Made by a program: the position numbers and the translations under genes. Source: Acrocarpospora macrocephala (GTDB taxonomy: Bacteria; Actinomycetota; Actinomycetes; Streptosporangiales; Streptosporangiaceae). From it: a stretch of 64,000 bases of DNA. Shown in pieces: positions 36,049-44,915 of this stretch. The DNA lies in NCBI RefSeq assembly GCF_009687865.1, contig NZ_BLAE01000003.1:206639-270638 (forward strand). The letters are read 5' to 3'. The notes beneath the pieces were generated by a model. That model was not told the DNA's origin. It saw nothing but the letters and a program-made list of their open reading frames with translations, and ran no database searches. Each line of letters starts with the position of its first letter. Position 1 is the first letter of the stretch.

Positions 36049-39000
36049 TCAGAATTCGGAGGCGGCGTCCAATAGCCATGCGGCCAGATAGCGCGCGAAC
36101 GACGCCCTGACAAGGACCAGAAAGCCATCACTTTCAGCGATCAGGATGATCTGCGCACGCGCCAGCAGCGTCTGCGCGCACCGCCCAACCGGGAAAACCT
36201 CCGGATGCAGATCAAGCCCACACCCATGCGCCAGCAACTCCCGCGCCCGCCCCCCACTCACCCTGATCGCGGTCCGCTGCGCCGACACATCCACCCCCCG
36301 CACCTCCGAGGGCCCAACCACCAGCCACTCATCCGGCCCAAGCCAGACCGTGACCGTCTCACCATCCGTCACGGCGGCATTGGCCGGCGTGAGCGGTTCA
36401 CCACTCCTGACATTGACCTGCTCAAGGAAGGGCACCTCCCGCACGCTCACCCCATCGAACTCGGCGAAGAACCCATCCAAAGGGCTCCTGCGCTCAGGCG
36501 CTGGGGGATGAGGGGGAGTGGTTGCGGGTTCGGCCTGCATGGCGGCGCTGCGCTCGGGAGCGGCTCCGGGTTCCGTCTGCGTGGCGGCGCTGCGCTCAAA
36601 TGCTGGGAGATGAGCGCGGGCGCCTCCGGGTTCGGTCTGTGTGGCGGCGCTGCGCTCAAATGCTGGGAGATGAGCGGGAGCGGCTCCGGGTTCGGTCTGC
36701 GTTGCAGGGCTCGGCTCGGGCGCTGGAGGATGCGTCTCTGGGCCTTGAAATCCGGACAGGCTGCCGCTGTCACTCTTGGCGCCGGTGCGGCGAGAACCGT
36801 CACCTGCGTAAACGGCGTCGGATAACGGCGAGTAACCCGGTGAACCGCTCGTTCTGTCGGACGTTCTTGGCGGGGAGTCGCCCGCGCCCGTTTCATCGAC
36901 GGTGTCGGTGTCGTGGCGGGCTTCTTCGTCGGGGTTGCCGTCGCGGCGGGTGCCTTCGGGGTCGTACAGGACGGGGGTGGTTACGTTGGCTTTGGTGCCG
37001 TTGAGGGTGGTGAGAGTGGGGTGGGAGCCGGTTACGAGGGCTAGGGCGAAGGTGCGGTTGAGGGTGGCGCTGGTGTAGCTGGAGGTGATGTGGCCGACCA
37101 TTTTGTTGTCGGCGAGGAGGGCTGCGCCTTCGGGGAGGTGGGTGGTGGGGTTTAGGGGGAGGAGGGCGACGAGGTGGCGGCGGTCGGGGCGGGAGGTGTC
37201 CTGGCGGGTGAAGGAGCGTTTGCCGAGGAAGTCGGGCTTCTTTTTGGAGATGATCCAGGTCATGCCGAGGTCCTGGGGGGTGGTGGTGCCGTCGGTGTCC
37301 TGGCCGATGATGGGGTAGCCCTTTTCGGCGCGGAGGACGTGCATGGTTTCGGTGCCGTAGGGGGTGATATTTCGGGACATGAGGGCTTCCCAGAGGGCGA
37401 GGCCGTACCAGGCGGAGACGTTGATCTCGTAGGCGAGTTCGCCGGAGAAGCTGATGCGGCAGACGCGGGCGGGGATGCCGGCCACCTCGGTATCGCGCCA
37501 GGTCATGAACGGGAAGCTCGTCTTGTCGACGGCGAGGGCGGGGGCCAGGTCGCGGAGGACCGCTCGTGAGCCGGGGCCGACGAGGGCCACGGTGGCCCAT
37601 TGTTCGGTGACGGAGGTGCAGGTGACCCGCAGGTCGGGCCATTCGGTCTGCAGCCACTCCTCCATCCAGTCGAGTACGGCGGCCGCGTTGCCGGTCGTGG
37701 TGGTGATCAGGAAGTGGTCGTCGGCCAGGCGGATCGCGGTGCCGTCGTCGAAGACCATGCCGTCGGGGCGGCACATCATGCCGTATCTGATCGAACCGAC
37801 GGCGAGCGAGCTGATCAGATTCGTGTACAGGCGATCGAGGAACTCGGCGGCGTCGGGGCCGATCACGTCGATCTTCCCGAGCGTGGAGGCGTCCATCGCG
37901 GCGACGTTTTCGCGGGCGGCGCGGCATTCGCGGAGTACCGCCGTTTCCATGTCCTCGCCGTTCTGGGGGTAGTACCAGGGGCGCTTCCATTGCCCGACGT
38001 TCTCGAACAGGGCTCCGTGGTCGGCGTGCCATTGGTGGAGCGCGGTGATCCGTACCGGATCGTGGAGATCGCCACGATCGCGCCCGGCGAGCGTCGCGAA
38101 CGACACCGGCAGGTACGGCGCCCGGAATGTCGTGCTACCCACCTCGCCCGGAGTGACCCCGATCGCGTGCGCGACCAGCGCCGCCGTCAGTGCTCCGGAG
38201 GTCTTCCCCTGGTCGTGTGCGGTCCCCGCGGTCGTGTACCGCTTCACATGCTCGACCGACGTGAGCCCCGCACCCGTGGCCCGCCATATGTCGGCAACGG
38301 TTACATCCCGCTGAAGGTCCACGAAATGCCGCGAGTAATCATCAGCCGGGACGAACCACAGGACCTCGCCGCCGTGATCGATGTCTCCTCGCGCGGCGCC
38401 CACCACCTCGACAGCCTGCGGAGACCCATCCGGGACCAGCGCGCCCAGGGACTCGTCGTATCGCAGCGTCCCGCCCGACTGGCTGAACAGGTGAACAACA
38501 GGGTTCCAACCCCCAGACACCAGCAAGAGATCGGCCGAAAGCTCCTGACTGCTGAAATCGACGCCCGAAGCCTCCCGAGGACTGACAACCACGGAAGCGA
38601 GCTCATCGCATCCCCGCGCCTCAGTCACGAAATATCCGGCAAGCACCTCAATACCGGCCGCCTGCGCCCGACTCACCCACTCCTCACCAGGAACCCGCCG
38701 AGAATCCACGATCGCCGCGACCGCAACCCCCGCCCCCGCCAACTCCAACGCGGCGGCATAAGCACTGTCATTGGTCGTGAACACCACCGCCCGCCGCCCA
38801 GGCAACACCCCAAACCGGACCAGATACTCCCTAGCCGCCCCCGCCAGCATCACCCCCGGCAAATCATTCCCCGCGAAAGCGATCGGCCGCTCCAGCGCCC
38901 CAGTAGCGAGAACCACCCGCTTAGCCCGAATCCGCCACACTCTCTCCCGAGCCACCCCCGGCGACGCACCAAACCCAAGATGCCCAGTCCTACGCTCAAC

Positions 39001-39798
39001 TGCCACCAGATAGTTGTCGTCGTAATACCCCACCACGGTCGTCCGCCCAAGCACCCGAATCCCCGCCCCAACCAGCCCACCGACCTCCGGCGGTTCTGTC
39101 GGCCCACTGACCTCCGTTGGTTCTGCCAGCGCACCGAGCTTCCGCGGTTCTGCCAGCCCACTGAGGTTCGTTGGTTCTGTCGGCGCACCGAGCTTCCGTG
39201 GTTCTGCTGGAGCGCTCAACGGAATGCCGCTGACGTTCTTGGCGCCGGTGCGGCGAGAACTGTCACCTGCGTAAACGGCGCCGGATAACGGCGAGTAACC
39301 TGGCGAACCGCTCATTCTGGTAGGTGCTCTCAGGCCCTCGGCTGTAACCGGCTTTGAGTCGGCGATGATCACCCGGGCTCCGGAACGTTCGGCCTCCAGC
39401 GCGGCTGCCACTCCCGCACGACCAGCCCCGATCACCAGCACATCGCAATGCGCGTAAACAGCGTCATACCGTGCCGGATCTGGCTGATCGGCGAGTCGTC
39501 CCCGCCCGGCTAGGCTGCGCGCCACCAATCCGTCATAGAGGTCTACCGTTGTCGCCAAGACCATCGGCTCGGGAAATGGTGCCTCAATCTGCACCACCGC
39601 ATTTGGCTCTTCGACGCCAGCGGAGAAAATTCCCCGAGGCCGCCCTAGGACCGGGCTCGTCCCGACTCGCCGAACACCATTGGCCAGCAGCGCGGACGCG
39701 AGCGTGTCTCCGGGATGTCCGCTGTACTCCTGGCCATCGAAAACGAACCGGAGCACCCGCGTCCGGTCGATGGTCCCCAGTTCGGGATGCCTGTTCAC
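36049..39798 (-). CDS. soxA-soxG: Sarcosine oxidase alpha subunit fused to gamma subunit, with repeat insertions
   Basis: This 1249-residue protein starts at GTG 39,798, overlapping the soxD stop (GTGA). SoxA features are an N-terminal 2Fe-2S-like fold with FVFDGQEYSGHPGDTLASALL, a dinucleotide site CDVLVIGAGRAGVAAALEAE, a second binding region VVLATGALERPIAF, and a C-terminal GcvT/tetrahydrofolate domain ending near VLYDPEGTRRDG (about residue 990). SoxG follows after a 130-residue linker, from SPLDGFFAEFDGVSVREVPFLEQ to the end. SoxG is normally a separate gene. The FAD domain also contains an inserted stretch of Pro/Glu repeats. Two copies of a 95-bp element occur, one in that insert and one in the linker. 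The heterotetramer converts sarcosine to glycine and passes C1 to folate. Confidence 0.9.
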   Translation of the reverse strand: MNRHPELGTIDRTRVLRFVFDGQEYSGHPGDTLASALLANGVRRVGTSPVLGRPRGIFSAGVEEPNAVVQIEAPFPEPMVLATTVDLYDGLVARSLAGRGRLADQPDPARYDAVYAHCDVLVIGAGRAGVAAALEAERSGARVIIADSKPVTAEGLRAPTRMSGSPGYSPLSGAVYAGDSSRRTGAKNVSGIPLSAPAEPRKLGAPTEPTNLSGLAEPRKLGALAEPTEVSGPTEPPEVGGLVGAGIRVLGRTTVVGYYDDNYLVAVERRTGHLGFGASPGVARERVWRIRAKRVVLATGALERPIAFAGNDLPGVMLAGAAREYLVRFGVLPGRRAVVFTTNDSAYAAALELAGAGVAVAAIVDSRRVPGEEWVSRAQAAGIEVLAGYFVTEARGCDELASVVVSPREASGVDFSSQELSADLLLVSGGWNPVVHLFSQSGGTLRYDESLGALVPDGSPQAVEVVGAARGDIDHGGEVLWFVPADDYSRHFVDLQRDVTVADIWRATGAGLTSVEHVKRYTTAGTAHDQGKTSGALTAALVAHAIGVTPGEVGSTTFRAPYLPVSFATLAGRDRGDLHDPVRITALHQWHADHGALFENVGQWKRPWYYPQNGEDMETAVLRECRAARENVAAMDASTLGKIDVIGPDAAEFLDRLYTNLISSLAVGSIRYGMMCRPDGMVFDDGTAIRLADDHFLITTTTGNAAAVLDWMEEWLQTEWPDLRVTCTSVTEQWATVALVGPGSRAVLRDLAPALAVDKTSFPFMTWRDTEVAGIPARVCRISFSGELAYEINVSAWYGLALWEALMSRNITPYGTETMHVLRAEKGYPIIGQDTDGTTTPQDLGMTWIISKKKPDFLGKRSFTRQDTSRPDRRHLVALLPLNPTTHLPEGAALLADNKMVGHITSSYTSATLNRTFALALVTGSHPTLTTLNGTKANVTTPVLYDPEGTRRDGNPDEEARHDTDTVDETGAGDSPPRTSDRTSGSPGYSPLSDAVYAGDGSRRTGAKSDSGSLSGFQGPETHPPAPEPSPATQTEPGAAPAHLPAFERSAATQTEPGGARAHLPAFERSAATQTEPGAAPERSAAMQAEPATTPPHPPAPERRSPLDGFFAEFDGVSVREVPFLEQVNVRSGEPLTPANAAVTDGETVTVWLGPDEWLVVGPSEVRGVDVSAQRTAIRVSGGRARELLAHGCGLDLHPEVFPVGRCAQTLLARAQIILIAESDGFLVLVRASFARYLAAWLLDAASEF
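36514..36725 (-). repeat. 60-bp tandem repeats in the SoxA-SoxG linker
   Basis: The linker encodes repeated 20-residue units of the form AHLPAFERSAATQTEPGAAP, two nearly exact plus degenerate flanking units. DNA units of 60 bp contain GGCGGCGCTGCGCTC and GCTGGGAGATGAGCG. The product is Pro/Glu/Ala-rich and probably disordered. Confidence 0.75.
36762..36856 (-). repeat. 95-bp element, copy in the SoxA-SoxG linker
   Basis: It matches 39,225-39,319 at 87 of 95 positions. Both are read in the same frame: SGSPGYSPLSDAVYAGDGSR here, SGSPGYSPLSGAVYAGDSSR there. It contains GGCGCCG facing an imperfect CGGCGTC, so it may fold. Confidence 0.85.
39225..39319 (-). repeat. 95-bp element, copy inside the SoxA FAD domain
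   Basis: This is the second copy of the element, about 2.46 kb away in the same gene and orientation. GGCGCCG (39,241) and CGGCGCC (near 39,277) form a perfect inverted repeat in this copy. It is followed toward the C-terminal side by 51-54-bp repeats encoding AEPRKLGA..TEPT..SG units (39,080-39,215). Confidence 0.85.
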
Positions 39799-40073
39799 CC
39801 GATCACCGGCCGGGGCTCTCCAGGCAGATAAACAGCCTGAATCCGATTGGTCCGGGTGTCCCGCACCACGTTGAACCACCGGCGGCAGCCTGCCGAATGG
39901 CTCCACCGCTCCGCGAACGATCCTTCCGGATTCTCCCGGAAGAACAAATACCGTCCCCATTCCTCATCCGACAACGCGGCTGGATCCTCCGGATAAGCCA
40001 CATGAGCCTGCCCGCCATAGTGAAATTCAACTTCATCGCGCTGCCCACACCAGGGGCAAGAGATAAGGAGCAC
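39795..40073 (-). CDS. soxD: Sarcosine oxidase delta subunit
   Basis: This 92-residue small subunit starts at GTG 40,073 with GGAGGG 5 nt upstream. The zinc ligands of SoxD are present: CPWCG (Cys6, Cys9) and HSAGC (His and Cys near residues 59-63). HYGGQAHVAYP and LFFRENPEGSFAERW are family signatures. It sits between soxB and soxA, as in the usual soxBDAG order, and overlaps soxA by 4 nt. A longer upstream open frame through the tandem repeat at 40,101-40,245 is not needed to explain it. Confidence 0.92.
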   Translation of the reverse strand: MLLISCPWCGQRDEVEFHYGGQAHVAYPEDPAALSDEEWGRYLFFRENPEGSFAERWSHSAGCRRWFNVVRDTRTNRIQAVYLPGEPRPVIG

Positions 40074-40100
40074 GGGGGCCCTCCACAGCATGACATACAG

Positions 40101-40245
40101 GGAAATTCGGGGACGATGGGACGGGGCCCTATAGGGAAATTCGGTGGGGACGGGATGGGTGTATGGCGAAATTCGGTGGGGACGGGATGGGCTTATGGAG
40201 AAAGTCGGTAGATGGTGGAATGGGCATGTGGGGAAAGTCAGTGGG
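40101..40245. repeat. About four 33-bp tandem repeats between soxB and soxD
   Basis: Units begin GGAAATTCGG or GAAAGTCGG and contain GGGGACGGGATGGG followed by TATGG, repeating every 32-34 bp. The first two full units are nearly identical and the outer ones degenerate. The array fills the whole soxB-soxD gap, which in most sox operons is only a few bases. Confidence 0.8.
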
Positions 40246-41437
40246 CGACGGCGGCGGCGCCGTGTTCGTCTACCAGGGCGCCGGTGGTGAAGCGGTTGAG
40301 GGTGAAGGGGGCCGCCAGGGGGTGGGGGGTGTTGTGGGCGATGGTGTGGGCGTAGCACCAGCCGATGCCGGGGGTGGCTTTGAAGCCGCCGGTGCCCCAG
40401 CCGCAGTTGAGGTAGAGATTTTCGACGGGGGTGAGGCCGATGATGGGGGAGGCGTCGGGGGAGACGTCCACGATGCCGCCCCAGGTTCGCAGGACGTGGG
40501 CGCGGGCGAAGATGGGAAAGAGTTCGAGGGCGGCGGCCATCTGGCGTTCGATGATGTGGAAGGCGCCGCGGCGGCGGTAGGAGTTGGCGGCGTCAATTCC
40601 CGCGCCCATGACCAGCTCGCCTTTGTGGGCTTGGCTCACATAAACGTGCACCGCGTTGGACATGACAACGGTGGGATGAACGGGTTCGAGGAGCTCGGAA
40701 ACGAGCGCTTGGAGCGGATGGGTTTGCAGGGGGAGATCTATTCCAGCGGTTTTGGCGACAACCGAAGTGTGGCCCGCAGCGGATAGCGCGATTTTATTGG
40801 CGGTTATCCGGCCGCGGGTGGTCGTTACAGCGGTGGCGCGACCGTCGGTTACTTCTATGCCGGTTACTTCGCAGTGTTCGATCAGATCGACGCCCAGGTC
40901 GGAGGCGGCTTTCGCCAGCGCCCAGGCGACGTTGTCGTGTTTGGCTATACCGGCCCGCGGCTGGTAGGTCGCGCCGAGCACGGGATAGCGGACGTCAGGG
41001 CTCACATCGACGATCGGGCAGATCTCTTTGACCTGCTCTGGGTCCAGCCATTCGGCGTCCACCCCGTTGACACGATTGGCCTCGACCCGGCGGACTCCAT
41101 CGCGGACATCCTGCAGGCTATGTGCCAGATTGAGCACACCACGCTGGCTGAACAGCAACGGATACCCGAGATCCTCCTCCAGCCCCTCCCACAGCTTGAG
41201 CGCGTGCTCGTAGATCCCCGCGCTCTCATCCCACAGATAATTGGACCGAATTATCGTGGTGTTCCTGGCCATATTCCCCCCGGCCAGCCACCCTCGCTCC
41301 AGCACCGCCACATCCCCGATGCCATGATTTTTCGCCAGATAGTAGGCCGTAGCCAGCCCATGCCCACCCGCACCCACGATGACCACGTCGTAGGCCTTCC
41401 GCGGCTCCGCCGACCGCCACAAACGATCCGGATGCAT
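40238..41437 (-). CDS. soxB: Sarcosine oxidase beta subunit
   Basis: This 399-residue flavoprotein subunit starts at ATG 41,437 with AGAGGGAG upstream. [21 protein letters not shown] near residue 15 binds [18 protein letters not shown] near residue 55 and the C-terminal [16 protein letters not shown] are SoxB signatures. The length fits the family (about 405). It carries the sarcosine-oxidising active site with covalent FMN at the alpha/beta interface, as known for this family. It begins 10 bp after the dimethylglycine oxidase stop, so sequential demethylation enzymes are co-transcribed. Confidence 0.93.
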   Translation of the reverse strand: MHPDRLWRSAEPRKAYDVVIVGAGGHGLATAYYLAKNHGIGDVAVLERGWLAGGNMARNTTIIRSNYLWDESAGIYEHALKLWEGLEEDLGYPLLFSQRGVLNLAHSLQDVRDGVRRVEANRVNGVDAEWLDPEQVKEICPIVDVSPDVRYPVLGATYQPRAGIAKHDNVAWALAKAASDLGVDLIEHCEVTGIEVTDGRATAVTTTRGRITANKIALSAAGHTSVVAKTAGIDLPLQTHPLQALVSELLEPVHPTVVMSNAVHVYVSQAHKGELVMGAGIDAANSYRRRGAFHIIERQMAAALELFPIFARAHVLRTWGGIVDVSPDASPIIGLTPVENLYLNCGWGTGGFKATPGIGWCYAHTIAHNTPHPLAAPFTLNRFTTGALVDEHGAAAVAH

Positions 41438-41447
41438 CGTTCTCCCT

Positions 41448-43826
41448 CTAACCGCGCAGGCGTTCCATAGCCGGATCGAACAAAGGCTCCGCCGCGACAA
41501 CCGCGTCCACCAGCCGATCGAAGTAACCGATCCGCACACCCGTCCCCGGCACGGAAAGCTCAGCGGGAAGCCACGCATACGCGATACCCCGCCCGATCGT
41601 GTAGCCATAAGCCGCGCTGGTGACATACCCCACCGCATGCCCATCGTGATAGACGGGCTCCTTCCCCATGACCACGTCGTCCAGCACCAGACACGTGAGC
41701 TTCCGCCGCACCGACTCCTTACGCTCCAGCACCGCGTCCCGCCCGATGAAGTCGCCTTTCCCCAGCTTGACCGCGAACCCCAGCCCCGCCTCGTACGGAT
41801 CGTGCTCGAAGGTCATATCCACCCCGAACGACCGATACCCCTTCTCCAGCCGCAAGCTCGCGAACGCCCCCCGCCCCGCCGCGATCGCGCCTTCCCGCAT
41901 AAGCGTGTCCCAGAGCTTGAGCCCCATGTCAGCCGTGGTGTAGATCTCCCACCCCAGCTCCCCGACATACGACAACCGCAGCATCGTCACCGGAACATGC
42001 CCGACATATCCCCGAGCCCCCCGGAAATACCGAAGCGCCGTCAGATCGACACCCGTCAGCGGCTGCACCAGCTCCCGCGCCCGCGGCCCCCACACCCCCA
42101 GACAGCACGTGCCCGCCGTGATATCCCGCACGAACACATCACCCGGACGATGCCGCTCGAACCAGTCCAGATCCAGCTCCCCGTTCGCACCGACCTGGTA
42201 GTGATCCACACCCAGCCGCGCCACAGTGACATCACTGCGAATCCCGCCATCCACATCGAGCAGCAGGCAATACGTCACCGACCCGATGGATTTATCCACA
42301 TCCCCGGTCGTCAGCCGCTGCAGGAACGCCGTCGCGCCAGGCCCGCTCACTTCCAGCCGTTTCAGCGCGGTCATGTCGTAAAGGGCCACACCCTCCCGGG
42401 TCGCCTTGGCCTCCGCCCCCACGATCGGCGACCAGTACCGGGCAGCCCAGTCGTTCGGCACATACGAAGGAGCGGGCAATCCCTCGTTGACGCCGTACCA
42501 ATGCGGGCGTTCCCACCCGGACGCCTCCAGGAAGAACGCGCCGAGCTCGCGTTGCCGTACCTGGAAAGGACTGGTGCGAAGCGGACGCGGGTCCTCCATC
42601 GGCTGGAGCGGATGGATGATGTCGTAGACCTCGACGTAGTTCTGGCAACCGCGGGCCAGGACGTACTCCGGGGCGAGTTGGTGTCGTTCGAAGCGGTTGA
42701 CGTCGCATTCGTGCAGATCGATGGTGGAACGTCCGTCGACGAGCCACTCCGCCATCGCCCGCCCGACTCCCGCCGAGTGCGTCACCCACACCGCTTCGGC
42801 CACCCAGAATCCGCGTACGTCCCGGGATTCGCCCATCAGTGGCATGTTGTCGGTCGTGAAGGAGAAGAGCCCGTTGACGCCTTCCTCCACCTTCGCGTTA
42901 CGGGTGGCGGGCAGCAGCGCCTGCGTCTCGGTCCAGGCGTCCGCGAAGTCGTCCGGCGTGAAGGCCATCAGCGACGGCATCACCTCGGCCGCGTCCACAG
43001 AAAGGATGTCATCGGCGGAAACAGGCATCGGCCGATGCCCGTAATATCCGACCCCAAGAGTCCCGTTCCGATCCCGGTAATAAAGATCGGCATCCTGATG
43101 CCGCAGGATCGGCAGGCTCGCCACCACATCCCCGGCCAGCTCCGGCAACCGCCCGGTCCACGCCAGCTGATGCGCCAGCGGCGTCAACGGCAGCTCCATC
43201 CCCACCATCCGCGCCACCCGGGGCCCCCAGATTCCCGCACAACACACCACGACATCCGCCGATATTTCCCCTTTATCGGTGACGACTCCGGTCACCCGGC
43301 CGTCCACGGCGACGACGTCGAGCACCTCATGCCGCGCCAGCACCCGCACCCCCCGCTCCTGCGCACGCGCCAGCTGCGCCGCCACAGCGGGCACGGCCAG
43401 CGCCAGCCCGTCACTCGCGAGGAACAACCCCCCAAGAACCCGCCCCGCATCCAGCAACGGATGCCGGGCCACACACTCCTCCGGACTCAGCAGCTCAGCC
43501 TCGAGCCCCCACGAGGTCGCCCACCCGTACCGCCGATGCAACTCCCGCAGCCGCTCCGGCGTGGTGGCCACCTCCAGCCCCCCGACCTGCAGGAAAGCCC
43601 CCAACCCCACGAACTTCTCGACCGTGTAGCGGGCCATCTCCGCCATCGCCTTCGACCCGTTGGTCTGAAAGACCAGCCCCGGGGCATGCGACGACGACCC
43701 ACCCGTAGCCGGCACATCCCCTTGATCGACCACGGTCACATCGGTCCACCCGCGCGCGGACAGCTCGTCGGCGAGCGCCGCGCCCACCACTCCCGCGCCG
43801 ATGACGACAACGCTCGGGCCCGCCAT
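41448..43826 (-). CDS. Dimethylglycine oxidase-like FAD/GcvT protein
   Basis: This 792-residue two-domain enzyme starts at ATG 43,826 with GGAGGT upstream. The N-terminal DAO-type half has [17 protein letters not shown] and [15 protein letters not shown]; the His (residue 47) corresponds to the residue that binds FAD covalently in Arthrobacter dimethylglycine oxidase. The C-terminal GcvT half (from about 420) has the folate-domain pattern with [13 protein letters not shown] near the end. The expected reaction is dimethylglycine to sarcosine with transfer of the C1 unit to tetrahydrofolate. An operator-like palindrome lies 14 bp upstream. Confidence 0.88.
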   Translation of the reverse strand: MAGPSVVVIGAGVVGAALADELSARGWTDVTVVDQGDVPATGGSSSHAPGLVFQTNGSKAMAEMARYTVEKFVGLGAFLQVGGLEVATTPERLRELHRRYGWATSWGLEAELLSPEECVARHPLLDAGRVLGGLFLASDGLALAVPAVAAQLARAQERGVRVLARHEVLDVVAVDGRVTGVVTDKGEISADVVVCCAGIWGPRVARMVGMELPLTPLAHQLAWTGRLPELAGDVVASLPILRHQDADLYYRDRNGTLGVGYYGHRPMPVSADDILSVDAAEVMPSLMAFTPDDFADAWTETQALLPATRNAKVEEGVNGLFSFTTDNMPLMGESRDVRGFWVAEAVWVTHSAGVGRAMAEWLVDGRSTIDLHECDVNRFERHQLAPEYVLARGCQNYVEVYDIIHPLQPMEDPRPLRTSPFQVRQRELGAFFLEASGWERPHWYGVNEGLPAPSYVPNDWAARYWSPIVGAEAKATREGVALYDMTALKRLEVSGPGATAFLQRLTTGDVDKSIGSVTYCLLLDVDGGIRSDVTVARLGVDHYQVGANGELDLDWFERHRPGDVFVRDITAGTCCLGVWGPRARELVQPLTGVDLTALRYFRGARGYVGHVPVTMLRLSYVGELGWEIYTTADMGLKLWDTLMREGAIAAGRGAFASLRLEKGYRSFGVDMTFEHDPYEAGLGFAVKLGKGDFIGRDAVLERKESVRRKLTCLVLDDVVMGKEPVYHDGHAVGYVTSAAYGYTIGRGIAYAWLPAELSVPGTGVRIGYFDRLVDAVVAAEPLFDPAMERLRG

Positions 43827-43839
43827 AGCCACCTCCGCT

Positions 43840-43856
43840 GTTGCAATATGCGCAAC
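43840..43856 (-). promoter_or_regulatory. Operator candidate before the dimethylglycine oxidase gene
   Basis: On the minus strand this reads GTTGCGCATATTGCAAC, an imperfect 17-bp palindrome starting 14 bp upstream of the ATG. It resembles GTTGCGCATAGCGCATG upstream of the Rieske gene (63,340-63,356) and AT-rich-centred IclR operators. Confidence 0.6.
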
Positions 43857-43877
43857 TAACCGCGTTTGCCGCAACAA

Positions 43878-43919
43878 GCGTCCCGTGCTGCTCACGGGGT
43901 GTCAAGCAGCACGGGACGC
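43878..43919 (-). terminator. 15-bp hairpin after the betaine importer operon
   Basis: GCGTCCCGTGCTGCT (43,878-43,892) pairs perfectly with AGCAGCACGGGACGC (43,905-43,919). It lies 8 bp beyond the receptor gene stop and separates the betA/importer transcript from the demethylation operon, which needs its own promoter. Confidence 0.8.
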
Positions 43920-43927
43920 CTGGAAAC

Positions 43928-44902
43928 TCAGCTCGCCGGCAGCCAGGTCTTGATCTTGGCCTCGTTGTCGGCGGCCCACTTCGCGGCGGCCTCCGCCGGG
44001 GTCATCTTGTCCTCAGAGATGTACTTCGCCACCAGATTCTGGTCGTCGTTCGTCCAGCTGAAGTTCTTGATCAGCGTGTACGCCGGACTCCCGGAATCCG
44101 CGAACTTCTTGCTCACGACCTTGTCCAACTCGTACAGCGGATAGTCACACGCCACCTTCGCGGCATCCGCGTCACACCCCGCCGTATAGGCCGGAAGGTT
44201 GATCTTCACCAGTTTCAGCTCGGACAGGAACCACTGCGGTTCGTAGAAGTAGCCGATGATGGGCTTCTGCTCCTTCTCCGACTGCCGGAACGCGGTGATC
44301 AGCGCCGCCTCGCTCCCGGCGTAGACCACCTTGTAGTCGAGCTTGAGGTTCTTCACCAGGGCCTCGTCGTTCGTCACGAACGAGGGGTCGCCGTCCAGCA
44401 GCTGCCCCTTGTCGCCCGACTCGGAGGTCTTGAAGAGCTCGGCGTACTTGTTCAGGTTCTGCCAGTCGGTGATGTCTGGATATTTCGCGGCCATCCATGG
44501 GGCGACATACCAGCCGATCACACCCTTATTCCCGGTCAGTCCGGCTTCGAGCGCGGTCTTCTGCTCCTGGATGTATTTCTGCTTCAGGTCGTCGTGGCCC
44601 CAGTTCTCCACGACCGCGTCGACTTCGCCGGTCCCGAAGCCCTGCCAGGCGACCTCCTCCTTCAGATCCTTCTTGACGACCGTGCAGCCCAGGTTCTTCT
44701 CGGCCACATGCGCGATGACGGCCGCGTTCGCCTCGTACCCGACCCAGGGATTGATCGCCAGGTTGAGGGTCCCGCAGGCCGCGGCCGACCCGGCGGCCCC
44801 GGTGCCGGGCGCGGCGCTGGGCGCCTCGCCGACCTTGGCCCCGCCGCATCCGGCCAGCACCAGCACGGCCCCGGCCACCACGCCTATTCGTCGAATTGCC
44901 AT
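43928..44902 (-). CDS. Glycine betaine/choline-binding lipoprotein
   Basis: This 324-residue OpuAC/ProX-type receptor starts at ATG 44,902 with an ideal AAGGAGG 5 nt upstream. The lipoprotein signal ends LVLAGCGG, with Cys near residue 19. NLAINPWVGYEANAAVIAHVAE is the typical OpuAC opening, and EVDAVVENWGHDD follows; the conserved Trp residues form the quaternary-ammonium cage in this family. It is the last gene of the betA-ATPase-permease-receptor operon. Confidence 0.92.
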   Translation of the reverse strand: MAIRRIGVVAGAVLVLAGCGGAKVGEAPSAAPGTGAAGSAAACGTLNLAINPWVGYEANAAVIAHVAEKNLGCTVVKKDLKEEVAWQGFGTGEVDAVVENWGHDDLKQKYIQEQKTALEAGLTGNKGVIGWYVAPWMAAKYPDITDWQNLNKYAELFKTSESGDKGQLLDGDPSFVTNDEALVKNLKLDYKVVYAGSEAALITAFRQSEKEQKPIIGYFYEPQWFLSELKLVKINLPAYTAGCDADAAKVACDYPLYELDKVVSKKFADSGSPAYTLIKNFSWTNDDQNLVAKYISEDKMTPAEAAAKWAADNEAKIKTWLPAS

Positions 44903-44915
44903 CAGTCCTCCTTGA

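Noticed and set aside
39799-39960. 54-codon N-terminal extension of the SoxA-SoxG frame
   Set aside because: It is out of frame with and lies inside soxD, lacks a ribosome site, and SoxA homologues begin near the GTG at 39,798.
40101-40245. CRISPR array
   Set aside because: Units of 32-34 bp repeat head to tail with no spacers and no cas genes, so it is a simple tandem repeat.
37600-43859. Long plus-strand open frames across soxA (562 codons) and the dimethylglycine oxidase gene (740 codons)
   Set aside because: They are antisense shadows; the His/Pro/Arg-rich translations match no family, and the minus-strand products are clear enzymes.
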